A stretch of 64,000 nt of DNA from Myxococcales bacterium (GTDB taxonomy: Bacteria; Myxococcota_A; Polyangia; Fen-1088): positions 62,001-126,000 of the forward strand of contig PLNW01000083.1 of NCBI GenBank assembly GCA_003142855.1, given 5' to 3'. Under the pieces are notes generated by a model. That model did not search any database. It had not been told where the DNA came from and worked only from the letters and a program-made list of their open reading frames with translations. A program made the position numbers and the translations under genes. The number at the start of each line of letters is the position of its first letter. Position 1 is the first letter of the stretch. Below are positions 44,606 through 53,211 of the stretch, one piece after another.

Positions 44606-45945
44606 GTCTGTCCTCGCTTGTCGATGACCCGCTTGGCCTTGCCTTCACTGCGCTGGATGGTTTGCGGTTCCACCAGCGTGACCTTGATGCGGATGCCGAG
44701 CACCCGCTCGAGCGTGTCTGCCAGTCTTTCCGACAGCGCTTCCAGCGTGCCCACCCGATCGCTGAACACCTGGGCCGTGACCTCGACCTGAACCTCGATC
44801 TGGTCCAGGCCATGTTCCCGCGTGAGGATGATCTGGTAGTGGGGCAGGGTGCCTTCCACCTCCAGCAACACCGCCTCGATTTGCGACGGGTACACGTTGA
44901 CGCCGCGGATGATGAGCATGTCGTCGCTGCGTCGGCCGATGCGTCGCATGCGCCGCAAGGAACGGCCGCAGGCGCAGGCGCCGGGGATGAGAGCGGTGAT
45001 GTCGCGTGTGCGATAGCGAATCATGGGCATGGCCCACTTGGACAGCGTGGTCAGCACCAGCTCACCCTCCTGGCCGTCGGGCAGCACCTGCCCGGTCTCG
45101 GGATCGATGATCTCGGGGTAGAAGTGATCTTCGAAGATGTGCAGGCCCTCGTGGCACGGGCACTCGATGGCCACGCCCGGGCCGATGATCTCGGACAAGC
45201 CGTAGATGTCGAAGGCCTGGATGTTGGTTGCGCTTTCGATGTGGCGGCGCATGGAGTCTGTCCAGGGCTCGGCGCCGAACACGCCCACGCGCAGGGGCAG
45301 GGCCTTGAGGTCCACGTCTAGCTGGGCGGCCCGGTCGATGAGGTGGAGAAAGTAGGTGGGGGTGCAGCAGATAGCGGTCACGCCGAAGTCCTTCATCACC
45401 ATGATCTGCCGGTCGGTGTTGCCGCCGGAGATGGGAATCACAGCCGCGCCGATGCCCTCGGCGCCATAGTGCGCGCCCAGCCCACCGGTGAAGAGTCCGT
45501 AGCCGTAGGCGTTTTGCACGATGTCGCCTTCGTGCAGGCCGCAGGCCGCCAGGCTGCGCACCATGACCGAGGTCCACACATCGACGTCTTGCTTGGTGTA
45601 CGCGACCACGATGGGCTTGCCGGTGGTGCCGCTGGATGCGTGCACGCGCACCACATCCCGCATCGGAGTCGCGAACAGGCCAAAGGGATAGGTGTCGCGC
45701 AGGTCGGCCTTGCTGGTGAAAGGCAGGCGCGCGACATCGTCGAGCGTCTGGATATCGGCCGGTGTCAGTTTGCGGCTCTGTAGCCGCTGGCGGAACAGCT
45801 CCACGCGTTCGGCGGCATGGGCCACAATGGCCTGCACGCGATCGAGCTGCAGCTTGCGCAGAAGCGGCACAGGCACGAAGTCGGGCGCGCTGGCAGGATG
45901 GTAGCTGGGCGTTCTGGGTTTTCGGTCTTGCGAGGGCGAGGTCAT
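44602..45945 (-). CDS. Phenylacetate-CoA ligase-like (aryl-CoA ligase)
   Basis: A 447-residue AMP-forming ligase of the PaaK group. The ATP-binding P-loop is VHASSGTTGKPIVVAY; the adenylate motif YGLSEIIGPGVAIEC and hinge RIGRRSDDMLIIRGVNVYPSQ follow. Such enzymes activate phenylacetate or related aryl acids with CoA. With the downstream ACT and aminotransferase genes and the upstream IOR genes, an arylacetate/arylpyruvate pathway is likely. It overlaps iorB by four bases and the ACT gene by four. Confidence 0.9.
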   Translation of the reverse strand: MTSPSQDRKPRTPSYHPASAPDFVPVPLLRKLQLDRVQAIVAHAAERVELFRQRLQSRKLTPADIQTLDDVARLPFTSKADLRDTYPFGLFATPMRDVVRVHASSGTTGKPIVVAYTKQDVDVWTSVMVRSLAACGLHEGDIVQNAYGYGLFTGGLGAHYGAEGIGAAVIPISGGNTDRQIMVMKDFGVTAICCTPTYFLHLIDRAAQLDVDLKALPLRVGVFGAEPWTDSMRRHIESATNIQAFDIYGLSEIIGPGVAIECPCHEGLHIFEDHFYPEIIDPETGQVLPDGQEGELVLTTLSKWAMPMIRYRTRDITALIPGACACGRSLRRMRRIGRRSDDMLIIRGVNVYPSQIEAVLLEVEGTLPHYQIILTREHGLDQIEVQVEVTAQVFSDRVGTLEALSERLADTLERVLGIRIKVTLVEPQTIQRSEGKAKRVIDKRGQT

Positions 45946-46421
45946 GGGTTCTTTCCGATGGCAAAGGCCTGCAGATTGGCCGCGTGAAGCTTCTCGGGCA
46001 ACGCAGCCTTGATGGCCGCATGCCAGAGATTCTCTGCAAGATTGAGGTGGCGAGCAAGCGCTCCGAGCAGGGCCACGTTCAGGCTGCGCTTGTTGGCCAG
46101 ACGCGTCTCGTCGACCAACCCCGGGTGAATCAGGATTCCGTCCGCCTTGAGCGCCGGCCGCGCCACCTCGATCTGGCTGGCGGCCAGGACCACCAGAAAA
46201 TCCGCCTCGCCCGCTGGAACCATGGGCGAAAACACGCTGTCGCCGAAGCGCACGTCGCTGGAAACCGAGCCGCCACGCTGGCTCATGCCGTGAATCTCGC
46301 TTTTCTTTACGTCCAGCCCCGCGCGAAAGGCCGTGTCCGCCAGGATTCCGGACGCCTTGAGCACGCCCTGGCCGCCCAGGCCTGCCACGACCACGTTGAT
46401 CACGCTGCTATTGCCCGGCAT
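45942..46421 (-). CDS. iorB: Indolepyruvate:ferredoxin oxidoreductase beta subunit
   Basis: A 159-residue gamma-domain protein of the 2-oxoacid:ferredoxin oxidoreductase family. The start INVVVAGLGGQGVLKASGIL and the later GMSQRGGSVSSDVRFG are typical IorB motifs. It is shorter than many IorB proteins (about 190-200 residues). ATG 46421 overlaps iorA by 14 bases; a GTG six codons later would lie just past the iorA stop. The rest of a longer open frame upstream (to 46634) lies inside iorA. Confidence 0.9.
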   Translation of the reverse strand: MPGNSSVINVVVAGLGGQGVLKASGILADTAFRAGLDVKKSEIHGMSQRGGSVSSDVRFGDSVFSPMVPAGEADFLVVLAASQIEVARPALKADGILIHPGLVDETRLANKRSLNVALLGALARHLNLAENLWHAAIKAALPEKLHAANLQAFAIGKNP

Positions 46422-48012
46422 TGGCCTTCTTCTCCCGAATCTTGATGGCACCCGCGGCCAGCAGGCACGGTCGGCGCGCGATGATGACTGACAATTCGTC
46501 GCGCGCCAGGGCCTCGCGCAACACGCGCGCGATGGCTTTCTCGTCGGCAACCGGGTCGACGATGTGTATGTTCTTGATGCCCAAAGTGCGCGCCAGATCT
46601 TCGAAGACCACGCGTCCGGTTGCTTCGTGGTCAAGTCTGCGTCCCGTGCCCGGGTGTTCCTGCATGCCGGTCATGGCCGTGGTGCCATTGTCGAGGATGA
46701 CCAGCACGTGGCCGGTGGCGGGCGGGTTGTAGACCATTTCCACCAGGCCGGTGATTCCGCTGTGCACGAAGGTGGAATCGCCAATCACGCTGACCACCTT
46801 GCGCGCTTGCTCGGGCGGCAAACTGTGGCGCAGGCCCAGGCCCACGCCGATGGCAGCGCCCATGCAGACGCAGGTGTCCATGGCGGAAAAAGGCGGCAGC
46901 ACGCCTAGGGTGTAGCAGCCGATGTCGCCCGCCACGATGCAACCCAGGTCGCGCAAGGCCTCGAACACATTTCGGTGGGGACAGCCCGGGCACAGTTCAG
47001 GCGGCTTGCCCGTCGGCAGCGCGGGCTCGGGCGAAACGTCGCCAGCCACGATCCGGCGCACGCGGCTGACGTTCAGCTCGCCGAAGCGGTACATCTCGGG
47101 CTTCTGCTCGACCGCGATGCCGGCCGTGCGCGCACCTTCATAAAGGTAGGGATCGCCTTCTTCCACGACCAGGGCGCGATCTACGCTGGCGGCGAAGCGG
47201 CGCATAGCCTCGACCGGCAGGGGATGGGAAAGGCCGATCTTGAGCACGCGCGCCCGCGGCGCGGCCTCGCGCACATGCTGGTACGAGATCCCAGAAGTGA
47301 TGATTCCGAGAGATCTTTCGCCATCCACGATTCGGTTGGGACCGTGATCCTCGTTCCAGGTAGCGATCTCGGCCAGCTTGGCGCGCAGACGATGGTGCGC
47401 TGGTCGTGCGTAGGCCGGAATCATCACCCGGCCGGGCACATCGCGTACGAAGTTCGGTGGGCTGGGCGGCGCGAGCCGACCCTTGGTCTGCACCAGCGTC
47501 GCCGAGTGGCACACGCGCGTGGTCATGCGCAGAAGAACGGGAATGCACCAACGTTCGGAGATCTCGATGGCGAGCAGGGTGAAGTCGTAGGCCTCCTGCG
47601 AGTCGGACGGCTCCAGCATGGGCAGGCCGGCCGCCACGGCGAAACGGCGGTTGTCTTGTTCGTTCTGGCTGGATGCCATGCCCGGATCGTCGGCCGACAC
47701 GATCACCAGGCCGCCGGTCACGCCGGTGTACGCCGCCGTGAACAGCGGGTCCGCGGCCACATTCAGGCCCACGTGCTTCATGGTGACCAGGGCGCGCGCG
47801 CCGGCAAAGGCAGCGCCGATGCCGACCTCCAGCGCGACCTTTTCATTGGGCGCCCACTGCGCCCGCCCGCCCAGCGAGTCGAAAGCCTCAAGGATCTCCG
47901 TCGACGGCGTGCCGGGATAGCCGGTGCCAAGCGCCACGCCGGCATCGAGCGCGGCTTGCGCCACAGCTTCGTTGCCGCTCGCGAGTCGGCGTTCGGAATT
48001 GTGTTGGGGCAT
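46408..48012 (-). CDS. iorA: Indolepyruvate:ferredoxin oxidoreductase alpha subunit, lacking the C-terminal ferredoxin domain
   Basis: A 534-residue alpha subunit that decarboxylates indolepyruvate and other aryl-2-oxoacids with TPP. N-terminal GNEAVAQAALDAGVALGTGYPG and the TPP domain (CPGCPHRNVFEALRDLG, GDIGCYTLGVLPPF) are clear. Known IorA proteins are usually longer and end in a two-cluster ferredoxin domain; this one stops after IIARRPCLLAAG and a short basic tail, and there is no room before iorB for the missing part. Electron transfer must then use another route, or the beta subunit. It heads the five-gene operon. Confidence 0.9.
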   Translation of the reverse strand: MPQHNSERRLASGNEAVAQAALDAGVALGTGYPGTPSTEILEAFDSLGGRAQWAPNEKVALEVGIGAAFAGARALVTMKHVGLNVAADPLFTAAYTGVTGGLVIVSADDPGMASSQNEQDNRRFAVAAGLPMLEPSDSQEAYDFTLLAIEISERWCIPVLLRMTTRVCHSATLVQTKGRLAPPSPPNFVRDVPGRVMIPAYARPAHHRLRAKLAEIATWNEDHGPNRIVDGERSLGIITSGISYQHVREAAPRARVLKIGLSHPLPVEAMRRFAASVDRALVVEEGDPYLYEGARTAGIAVEQKPEMYRFGELNVSRVRRIVAGDVSPEPALPTGKPPELCPGCPHRNVFEALRDLGCIVAGDIGCYTLGVLPPFSAMDTCVCMGAAIGVGLGLRHSLPPEQARKVVSVIGDSTFVHSGITGLVEMVYNPPATGHVLVILDNGTTAMTGMQEHPGTGRRLDHEATGRVVFEDLARTLGIKNIHIVDPVADEKAIARVLREALARDELSVIIARRPCLLAAGAIKIREKKANAGQ

Positions 48013-48094
48013 GGAACTTCAGCCTCGAAAGAGACAGTTTTGTCCCGTCTCGCTCCCGTCGGCAAGGGGCTTCGGGCATGGTAACTTTGAAACT

Positions 48095-48445
48095 GTGATC
48101 GAGGCCTTGGTTGTCCTCGGACTTCTGACCTACCTGTGCCTGCTGGCCGTGCCAGGGCCCATCTTGCAGCTCTGGCTCGGTGCCCTTCTGGCGCTGGTTG
48201 GCTTGGTCGGCGGAGGTGGCGCAGGCATTGCCTATCATCTGGCTTTGCGCCGATCTCTCGTCCGCCTGGGCTCGGAGGTGCGCGGGTGGTTGTGGTCGCC
48301 GGTTGCGCGTCACCACCTGCTCGACGAGCAGGGCCGCCGCGAAGTTCTGCCCTGGTTCCGCGTGGGGGCGGTAGGCTTCTTCGTCTGCCTGGCAGGACTC
48401 GGGATGGTGCTCGCCGCTCTCTTGCAGGCAGCGCTGGCCGGGTGA
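48095..48445 (+). CDS. Small membrane protein of unknown function
   Basis: A 116-residue protein with two or three hydrophobic helices: VLGLLTYLCLLAVPGPILQLWLGA, LVGLVGGGGAGIAYHLAL and VGAVGFFVCLAGLGMVLAALLQ. GTG 48095 is the most plausible start; the open frame continues upstream into the antisense of iorA. It is divergent from iorA by 82 bases and shows no recognised family. Confidence 0.5.
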   Translation: MIEALVVLGLLTYLCLLAVPGPILQLWLGALLALVGLVGGGGAGIAYHLALRRSLVRLGSEVRGWLWSPVARHHLLDEQGRREVLPWFRVGAVGFFVCLAGLGMVLAALLQAALAG

Positions 48446-48456
48446 ACTTGGGCTAG

Positions 48457-48485
48457 TTGCGGGACGCCTCATAGTGAGGCACAAT
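48457..48485 (+). promoter_or_regulatory. Candidate promoter/operator of the vapBC pair
   Basis: TTGCGG (48457-48462), a 17-base spacer and CACAAT (48480-48485) form a sigma-70-like promoter. A 6-bp inverted repeat GCCTCA-TAG-TGAGGC (48466-48480) lies within the spacer, where an autorepressing antitoxin would bind. Confidence 0.45.
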
Positions 48486-48500
48486 GATGCAAGGTGATTC

Positions 48501-48761
48501 ATGAAGGCAATCACAGTCAGAAACCTGCCTCCTGCGGTCGTGCGCACTATTCGTGAGCGGGCGTCGAGAGAGGGCATCAGCACCAACAAAGCGGTCATCT
48601 CGCTGCTGGAGCAGGCGACAGGCAAGAAGAGGCCGCAGGCTGTGGCGCCGTTGCATCACGAACTGGACGCCCTGGCTGGCAGCTGGAGCCGCGAGGAATC
48701 GGTCGAGTTTGAACGCGCGTTGCGCGAGCAGCGGACCATAGACCCGGAACTGTGGAAGTGA
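48501..48761 (+). CDS. Ribbon-helix-helix antitoxin (VapB/FitA-like)
   Basis: An 86-residue antitoxin. The N-terminal ribbon-helix-helix (KAITVRNLPPAVVRTIRERA) binds DNA; the C-terminal part (SREESVEFERALREQRTID) would wrap the PIN toxin. It overlaps the PIN-toxin gene by 10 bases. Autoregulation through the palindrome at 48466 is likely. Confidence 0.88.
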   Translation: MKAITVRNLPPAVVRTIRERASREGISTNKAVISLLEQATGKKRPQAVAPLHHELDALAGSWSREESVEFERALREQRTIDPELWK

Positions 48762-49159
48762 CTCGCGTTCTGGTCGATACGTCCGCCTACTCCGCGTTCT
48801 TCAGGGGGCACTCGGGCGTCAAGGCGCTGTTTCAGAAGGTAGATGAGATCGTCCTCAGCCCGATCGTGCTGGGCGAATTGCGCGCCGGCTTCATCGCGGG
48901 GGCACACCGCCGCAAGAATGAGCGCGAACTGGACCTCTTCGTGAGATCGTCGCGGGTTTCCATCGCGTCCATCGACGAAGAAACCTCGGGGTACTACGCG
49001 GCTATCGTTCACAGCCTGCGCATTGCAGGCACCCCCGTCCCGACCAACGACATCTGGATAGCCGCGTCGGCCATGCAGCACGGTCTGCAGGTTATCACCA
49101 CGGACCGCCACTTCGCGAAGATCCCTCAGATTCTGCGCGAGGTCTTGGCGGTCGAGTAG
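48752..49159 (+). CDS. PIN-domain toxin (VapC-like)
   Basis: A 135-residue ribonuclease toxin. The PIN acidic residues are visible: Asp9 (VLVDTSAYSAF), Glu42 (VLGELRAG), Asp100 (PTNDIWIAA) and Asp118 (TTDRHF). VapC toxins cut tRNA or rRNA. It starts with GTG 48752 inside the end of the antitoxin gene; GTG 48758 is an alternative. The target RNA cannot be predicted. Confidence 0.9.
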   Translation: MEVTRVLVDTSAYSAFFRGHSGVKALFQKVDEIVLSPIVLGELRAGFIAGAHRRKNERELDLFVRSSRVSIASIDEETSGYYAAIVHSLRIAGTPVPTNDIWIAASAMQHGLQVITTDRHFAKIPQILREVLAVE

Positions 49160-49230
49160 CGCCCTACGCCGCCCGCGGCGCCAGGCTTTCTCGCCCTCAC
49201 CGCGTTGACCTCGCGCGCCGGGCTGGTTTG

Positions 49231-49290
49231 TTTCCGCCGGGTATATTCCCGGGCACATTGCGGTTTCGCCGGTATCTCGGCCGGGCAAAT
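49231..49290 (+). promoter_or_regulatory. Two tandem hairpin boxes upstream of amtB
   Basis: Two units 33 bases apart begin with TTTC and hold GCCGG-type inverted repeats: CCGGG-TATATT-CCCGG (49237-49252) and CCGG-TATCTCGG-CCGG (49269-49284), both followed by GGGCA and a T-rich piece. They lie 60-115 bases upstream of the amtB start and could be binding sites for a nitrogen regulator or an RNA element. Confidence 0.4.
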
Positions 49291-49351
49291 TCTCTCTTGC
49301 CGACGCAACAGGGACTTTTCTTGGAATTGTGCGGTTGGCAACCTTGCGGAC

Positions 49352-50662
49352 ATGAATTCCGGCGATACCGCGTGGCTCCTGGTTTCAACTGCCCTGGTCC
49401 TCTTGATGGTGCCTGGCCTGGCCCTGTTCTACGGCGGCTTGGTGCGACCCAAGAACGTGCTGTCGACGTACATGCACAGCTTCGTGGCCATGGGATTGAT
49501 CACGCTGCAGTGGGTGGCGTTCGGCTACTCGCTGGCTTTCGGGCCTGACCACGGCGGCGTGATCGGCGGCCTGTCGTTCGCGTTCCTGCGGGGGGTGGGC
49601 CTGGAACCGCGCCCAGGTATGACGATCCCGCACCTGCTGTTCATGGCCTATCAGATGATGTTCGCCATCATCACGCCGGCGTTGATCTCCGGCGCCTTCG
49701 CCGAGCGCCTCAAGTTCTCGGCCTATGTTCTCTTCACTTTGCTGTGGGCCACCTTCATCTACGATCCACTGGCCCACTGGATGTGGGCTGATGGCGGCTG
49801 GCTGCAGAAGCTGGGCGCGCTCGACTTTGCTGGCGGCGTGGTGGTGCACGTCAGCTCGGGCTGCTCGGCGTTGGTGTTCGCCCTGGTGCTGGGCAAACGC
49901 CTGGGCTATCCGCGCGAGCGCATTCTGCCCCACAACCTGACCATGGTTCTTCTGGGCGCGGGTCTGCTCTGGTTCGGCTGGTTCGGGTTCAATGGCGGCA
50001 GCGCCCTGGCTGCCTCGGGCGTGGCGGTGCTCGCTCTGGTCAATTCGCAACTGGCCGCGGCCATGGGCGGCATGGTGTGGCTGGTGGTGGACATCGCCCG
50101 CTATGGCAAGGCGTCGGCCTTGGGCTTTGCCTCGGGCTTCATCGCGGGCCTGGCCACCGTGACGCCGGCTTCGGGCTACGTCGGGCCGATGGGCGCGCTG
50201 GCCATCGGCGCGGCCGCGGGTTTGGCCTGCTATGGCGCTGTCATGCTCAAGGGCAAGCTCGGGTACGACGACACCCTGGACGCGTTTGGCGTGCACGGGG
50301 TGGGCGGCGCGGTCGGTACCATTCTGCTGGGCGTGTTCGCGCTGCGCGCGTGGAACCCGGCCGGCGCAGACGGTCTGCTGGCCGGGAACGCAGCTTTCTT
50401 CGGCAAGCAAGCACTCGCCGTGGGTGTTGGCGTCGGCTATGCGGTGGTGGGGACTCTGGTGTTGCTCAAGCTCGTCGACGCGCTCGTGGGCTTGCGTGTG
50501 GGCGCCGAGCAAGAACACGAGGGCCTGGACATCCACCTGCACGGCGAAGAGGGCTACAACATGGGCGTGGGCGTGTCCACGCGAGGCCAGGCTGAGGTCT
50601 TCGCCGAATCGCCGGCTGAGGCGGCGGCGCCGCTCGCTAAGCAGCCTGCCTCATTGGCGTAG
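49352..50662 (+). CDS. amtB: Ammonium transporter
   Basis: A 436-residue membrane transporter with eleven helices. Characteristic motifs: VLLMVPGLALFYGGLVRPKN near the start, DFAGGVVVHVSSGCSALVFA, GVHGVGGAVGTILLGVFA with the pore His, and the cytoplasmic end EGLDIHLHGEEGYNMGVG. ATG 49352 gives the canonical MNSGDTAWLLVSTALV; the longer frame from 49205 is not credible. No glnK gene, its usual partner, is adjacent. The tail after the HGEEGY motif is Ala/Glu-rich. Confidence 0.95.
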   Translation: MNSGDTAWLLVSTALVLLMVPGLALFYGGLVRPKNVLSTYMHSFVAMGLITLQWVAFGYSLAFGPDHGGVIGGLSFAFLRGVGLEPRPGMTIPHLLFMAYQMMFAIITPALISGAFAERLKFSAYVLFTLLWATFIYDPLAHWMWADGGWLQKLGALDFAGGVVVHVSSGCSALVFALVLGKRLGYPRERILPHNLTMVLLGAGLLWFGWFGFNGGSALAASGVAVLALVNSQLAAAMGGMVWLVVDIARYGKASALGFASGFIAGLATVTPASGYVGPMGALAIGAAAGLACYGAVMLKGKLGYDDTLDAFGVHGVGGAVGTILLGVFALRAWNPAGADGLLAGNAAFFGKQALAVGVGVGYAVVGTLVLLKLVDALVGLRVGAEQEHEGLDIHLHGEEGYNMGVGVSTRGQAEVFAESPAEAAAPLAKQPASLA

Positions 50663-50788
50663 CAAGAGCCCCTGTCCAATGCTCGGCGCCAGGCCGAGGC
50701 GTGGTACAGCTCTAACTCGATCCAAAGATGGCGTTTTCTTTGAAGCAGAGTCAGAGTCACGGCGTCTAATCAACCGAAAGGAACAAAC

Positions 50789-51127
50789 ATGCGCAAGACA
50801 ATCGCACTCATCGCCAGTGGTCTTCTCGCCCTGTCAGTTTCCGCCGCTGCTTTGGCTGGCGCTCCCGAAACCTTCGCCCAGAAATGTGCCGGCTGCCACG
50901 GCAAGGATGGCAAGGGGCAGACCACGATGGGCAAGAAGCTCAGCATCAAGGACTTGACCGACGCCAAGGTGCAGGCCGCGACCAAGGACGATGCGTGGGA
51001 AAAGTCCATCACCGAAGGCGTGAAGAATGACGCCGGCAAGGTCGTCATGCCCGCCAACAAGGGCAAGATCACGCCCGAGGACATCAAGGCGCTGGTCAAG
51101 GTCTGTCGCGACTTCAAAGGCAAGTAG
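50789..51127 (+). CDS. Class I monohaem c-type cytochrome
   Basis: A 112-residue periplasmic electron carrier. Signal peptide (IALIASGLLALSVSAAALA) followed by the single haem site FAQKCAGCHGKDGKG and the distal Met candidate in VVMPANKGKITPED. The fold resembles cytochrome c553 or small SoxX-like proteins. It is convergent with the hemN gene of the neighbouring haem/cytochrome operon, whose product it may need. Confidence 0.92.
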   Translation: MRKTIALIASGLLALSVSAAALAGAPETFAQKCAGCHGKDGKGQTTMGKKLSIKDLTDAKVQAATKDDAWEKSITEGVKNDAGKVVMPANKGKITPEDIKALVKVCRDFKGK

Positions 51128-52516
51128 TCAAACCGTCCTCGAAAACACCGGCCGGCCAAGCTGCTGGCGTGGGGTGAGATAGGCGTCGAAGCACATGGCC
51201 AGATTGCGCACGAAGATCTGGCCCAGGCCGATGGCGTGTACGCCCTGCTCGTCGAGGCGGCACATGCCGTCCTTCTCGAAGGGTGCGAGCTTGGCCAGGG
51301 TTTCGCGGAAGTAGTCGGCAAACACGACTCCATACTTCGCCTCCAGTGGGGCGCGGCTGACGGTGAAGTTGCACATCAACGACAGGATGGCGTCGCGGCG
51401 GATTTCGTCGTCGCGGGAACGCGCGTAGCCCCGCTGCACCGGCAGGTGGCCGTCGTCGAGCATGCGGTAGTAGGGCGCCAGTTTCTTTTCGTTCTGCACC
51501 AGCGCCCCGCGCACATCGCCGATGGCTGACACGCCGAAGCCGAGCGTGTCGTCGCCCGGGCTGACGGTGTAGCCCATGAAGTTGCGTGACAGGCGGCCTT
51601 GGCGCTGGGCCACAGCCAGCTCATCCGAGGGCAGGGCGAAGTGGTCCATGCCGATGGCCTGATAGCCGGCGGCCAGGAACGCCTCGCGGGCCATGGCCAG
51701 CAGTTGAAACTTGGTGTCTCGGTCGGGAACCGCGCGCACGTCGATCAGCTTCTGATTGCTGCGCACCATGGGCAGGTAGGCAAAGGAGTAGACCGCCACG
51801 CGATCGGGACGCAGAGCCACGGTCTCAGCCAGAGTGTTGGCGAACGACTCGGGCCGCTGCGCGGGCAGGCCGTAGACTAGGTCGAAATTGATGCCGCCAA
51901 AGCCGTGCCGACGCGCGCCCGCGACCAAGCTCGTGGTCTGCTCGCGAGTCTGCCGGCGGCCGATGGCTTGCTGAACCTCGGGCGAGAAGTCCTGCACGCC
52001 CATCGAGATTCGGTTGAAACCGAGGCGCGCCAGCATGTCGAGATGGGCTTCGCTGGTCACGCGGGGATCGACTTCGACAGCCAACTCCGCCTGGGGCAGG
52101 AATTCAAAGTGGCGGACAAAGCCGGCCACCAGGCGTTCGAGTTGCGTCGGCGAAAAGTAGGTGGGCGTGCCGCCGCCCAGGTGAAACTGCGCGACCTTGC
52201 GTCGCCGGGGCAGGCGCGCGGCCAGCAAATCGAATTCGCGCAGCAGGTGTTGCAGGTACGGCTCGGCCACTTCCTTGTGGGTGGTGGCGAAGGAATGGCA
52301 ACCGCAGAAGGTGCAGCGTCGTTCGCAGAAGGGCAAATGAGTGTAGACGGACAGGGGGGCCGCGCCGCACGCGTCGGCGCGTTCCAGCGCGCGCAGGTAG
52401 TCGGGCTCTTGGAAGTCCTCACGGAATTCGACCGCGGTTGGGTAGGACGTGTAGCGAGGCCCGGCACTGTCGTAGCGGGCCAGCAATTCGGCCGAGATGG
52501 AGCGAAGATCGCTCAT
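51128..52516 (-). CDS. hemN: Oxygen-independent coproporphyrinogen III oxidase
   Basis: A 462-residue radical-SAM enzyme making protoporphyrinogen IX without oxygen. The Fe-S/SAM site is FCERRCTFCGC (C-x3-C-x2-C-x-C); HLGGGTPTYFSP and GFNRISMGVQDFSPEV are typical HemN motifs, as is the MDHFALPSDELAVA segment. ATG 52516 overlaps the response-regulator stop by four bases; a longer frame to 52663 is not credible. It ends a five-gene operon. Confidence 0.95.
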   Translation of the reverse strand: MSDLRSISAELLARYDSAGPRYTSYPTAVEFREDFQEPDYLRALERADACGAAPLSVYTHLPFCERRCTFCGCHSFATTHKEVAEPYLQHLLREFDLLAARLPRRRKVAQFHLGGGTPTYFSPTQLERLVAGFVRHFEFLPQAELAVEVDPRVTSEAHLDMLARLGFNRISMGVQDFSPEVQQAIGRRQTREQTTSLVAGARRHGFGGINFDLVYGLPAQRPESFANTLAETVALRPDRVAVYSFAYLPMVRSNQKLIDVRAVPDRDTKFQLLAMAREAFLAAGYQAIGMDHFALPSDELAVAQRQGRLSRNFMGYTVSPGDDTLGFGVSAIGDVRGALVQNEKKLAPYYRMLDDGHLPVQRGYARSRDDEIRRDAILSLMCNFTVSRAPLEAKYGVVFADYFRETLAKLAPFEKDGMCRLDEQGVHAIGLGQIFVRNLAMCFDAYLTPRQQLGRPVFSRTV

Positions 52517-53211
52517 GCCTCGCCCTCGGGGGAAAAGCGATAGCCCAGGCCGCGCACGGTGTGCAAGTAGCGCGGGCGTTCGGGATCGGGCTCGATGAGC
52601 TTGCGCAGCCGCACCACCATGTGCTCGACCGTGCGTGTGGAAGGCGAAACCTCGTAGCCCCACACGCGTTCGAGGATCTCATCGCGCGAGACCACCTGGC
52701 CGGCGCGTTCCACCAGCAGGCGCAGGATCAAGTTCTCCTTTTCCGCCAGGGCGCTGCGCTCGCCATCGGGAGCGATGACTTCCCCTTTGCCAAAATCGAC
52801 CGTGACATCACCAATGCGCGTGGCCTTGATGGGCTGTCCATACCAGCCTTGCCGGCGCAGCATTCCGCGCACGCGCAGGAGCAGCTCGCGCAGGTTGAAG
52901 GGCTTGCCCAGATAGTCATCGCCGCCCATTTCTAGGCCGTACACGCGGTCGTCGTCTGAAGTCTTGGCGGTGAGAAACAGAATGGGCAGGCGGCCACCCT
53001 CGTCGCGAATGACCTTGCACACGGAGAACCCGTCGAGCCGAGGCAGCATGACGTCGAGGATCACCAGGTCGATGCCGCCTGACCGCCAGCGGGAAAGCGC
53101 GCTTTCGCCGTCGCCCACGATTTCCACGGCGTAGCCTTCCAGTTGCAGGTTCTCGCTGATGCCTTCCGCCAGGTGCTGCTCGTCCTCGACGACCAGGATG
53201 CGCGCGCTCAT
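52513..53211 (-). CDS. OmpR-family response regulator
   Basis: A 232-residue regulator: receiver domain with phospho-Asp53 (LVILDVMLPRLDG) and Lys in LGKPFNLREL, followed by a winged-helix DNA-binding domain (TVEHMVVRLRKLIEPDPERPR region). It overlaps the kinase gene and hemN by four bases each. It probably controls genes of haem or cytochrome synthesis, including its own operon. Confidence 0.94.
   Translation of the reverse strand: MSARILVVEDEQHLAEGISENLQLEGYAVEIVGDGESALSRWRSGGIDLVILDVMLPRLDGFSVCKVIRDEGGRLPILFLTAKTSDDDRVYGLEMGGDDYLGKPFNLRELLLRVRGMLRRQGWYGQPIKATRIGDVTVDFGKGEVIAPDGERSALAEKENLILRLLVERAGQVVSRDEILERVWGYEVSPSTRTVEHMVVRLRKLIEPDPERPRYLHTVRGLGYRFSPEGEA

Noticed and set aside
49320-49351. 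Sigma-54-like TTGGCAACCTTGCGG before amtB
   Set aside because: The GG and GC elements are 7 rather than 10 bases apart and it lies directly before the start codon.
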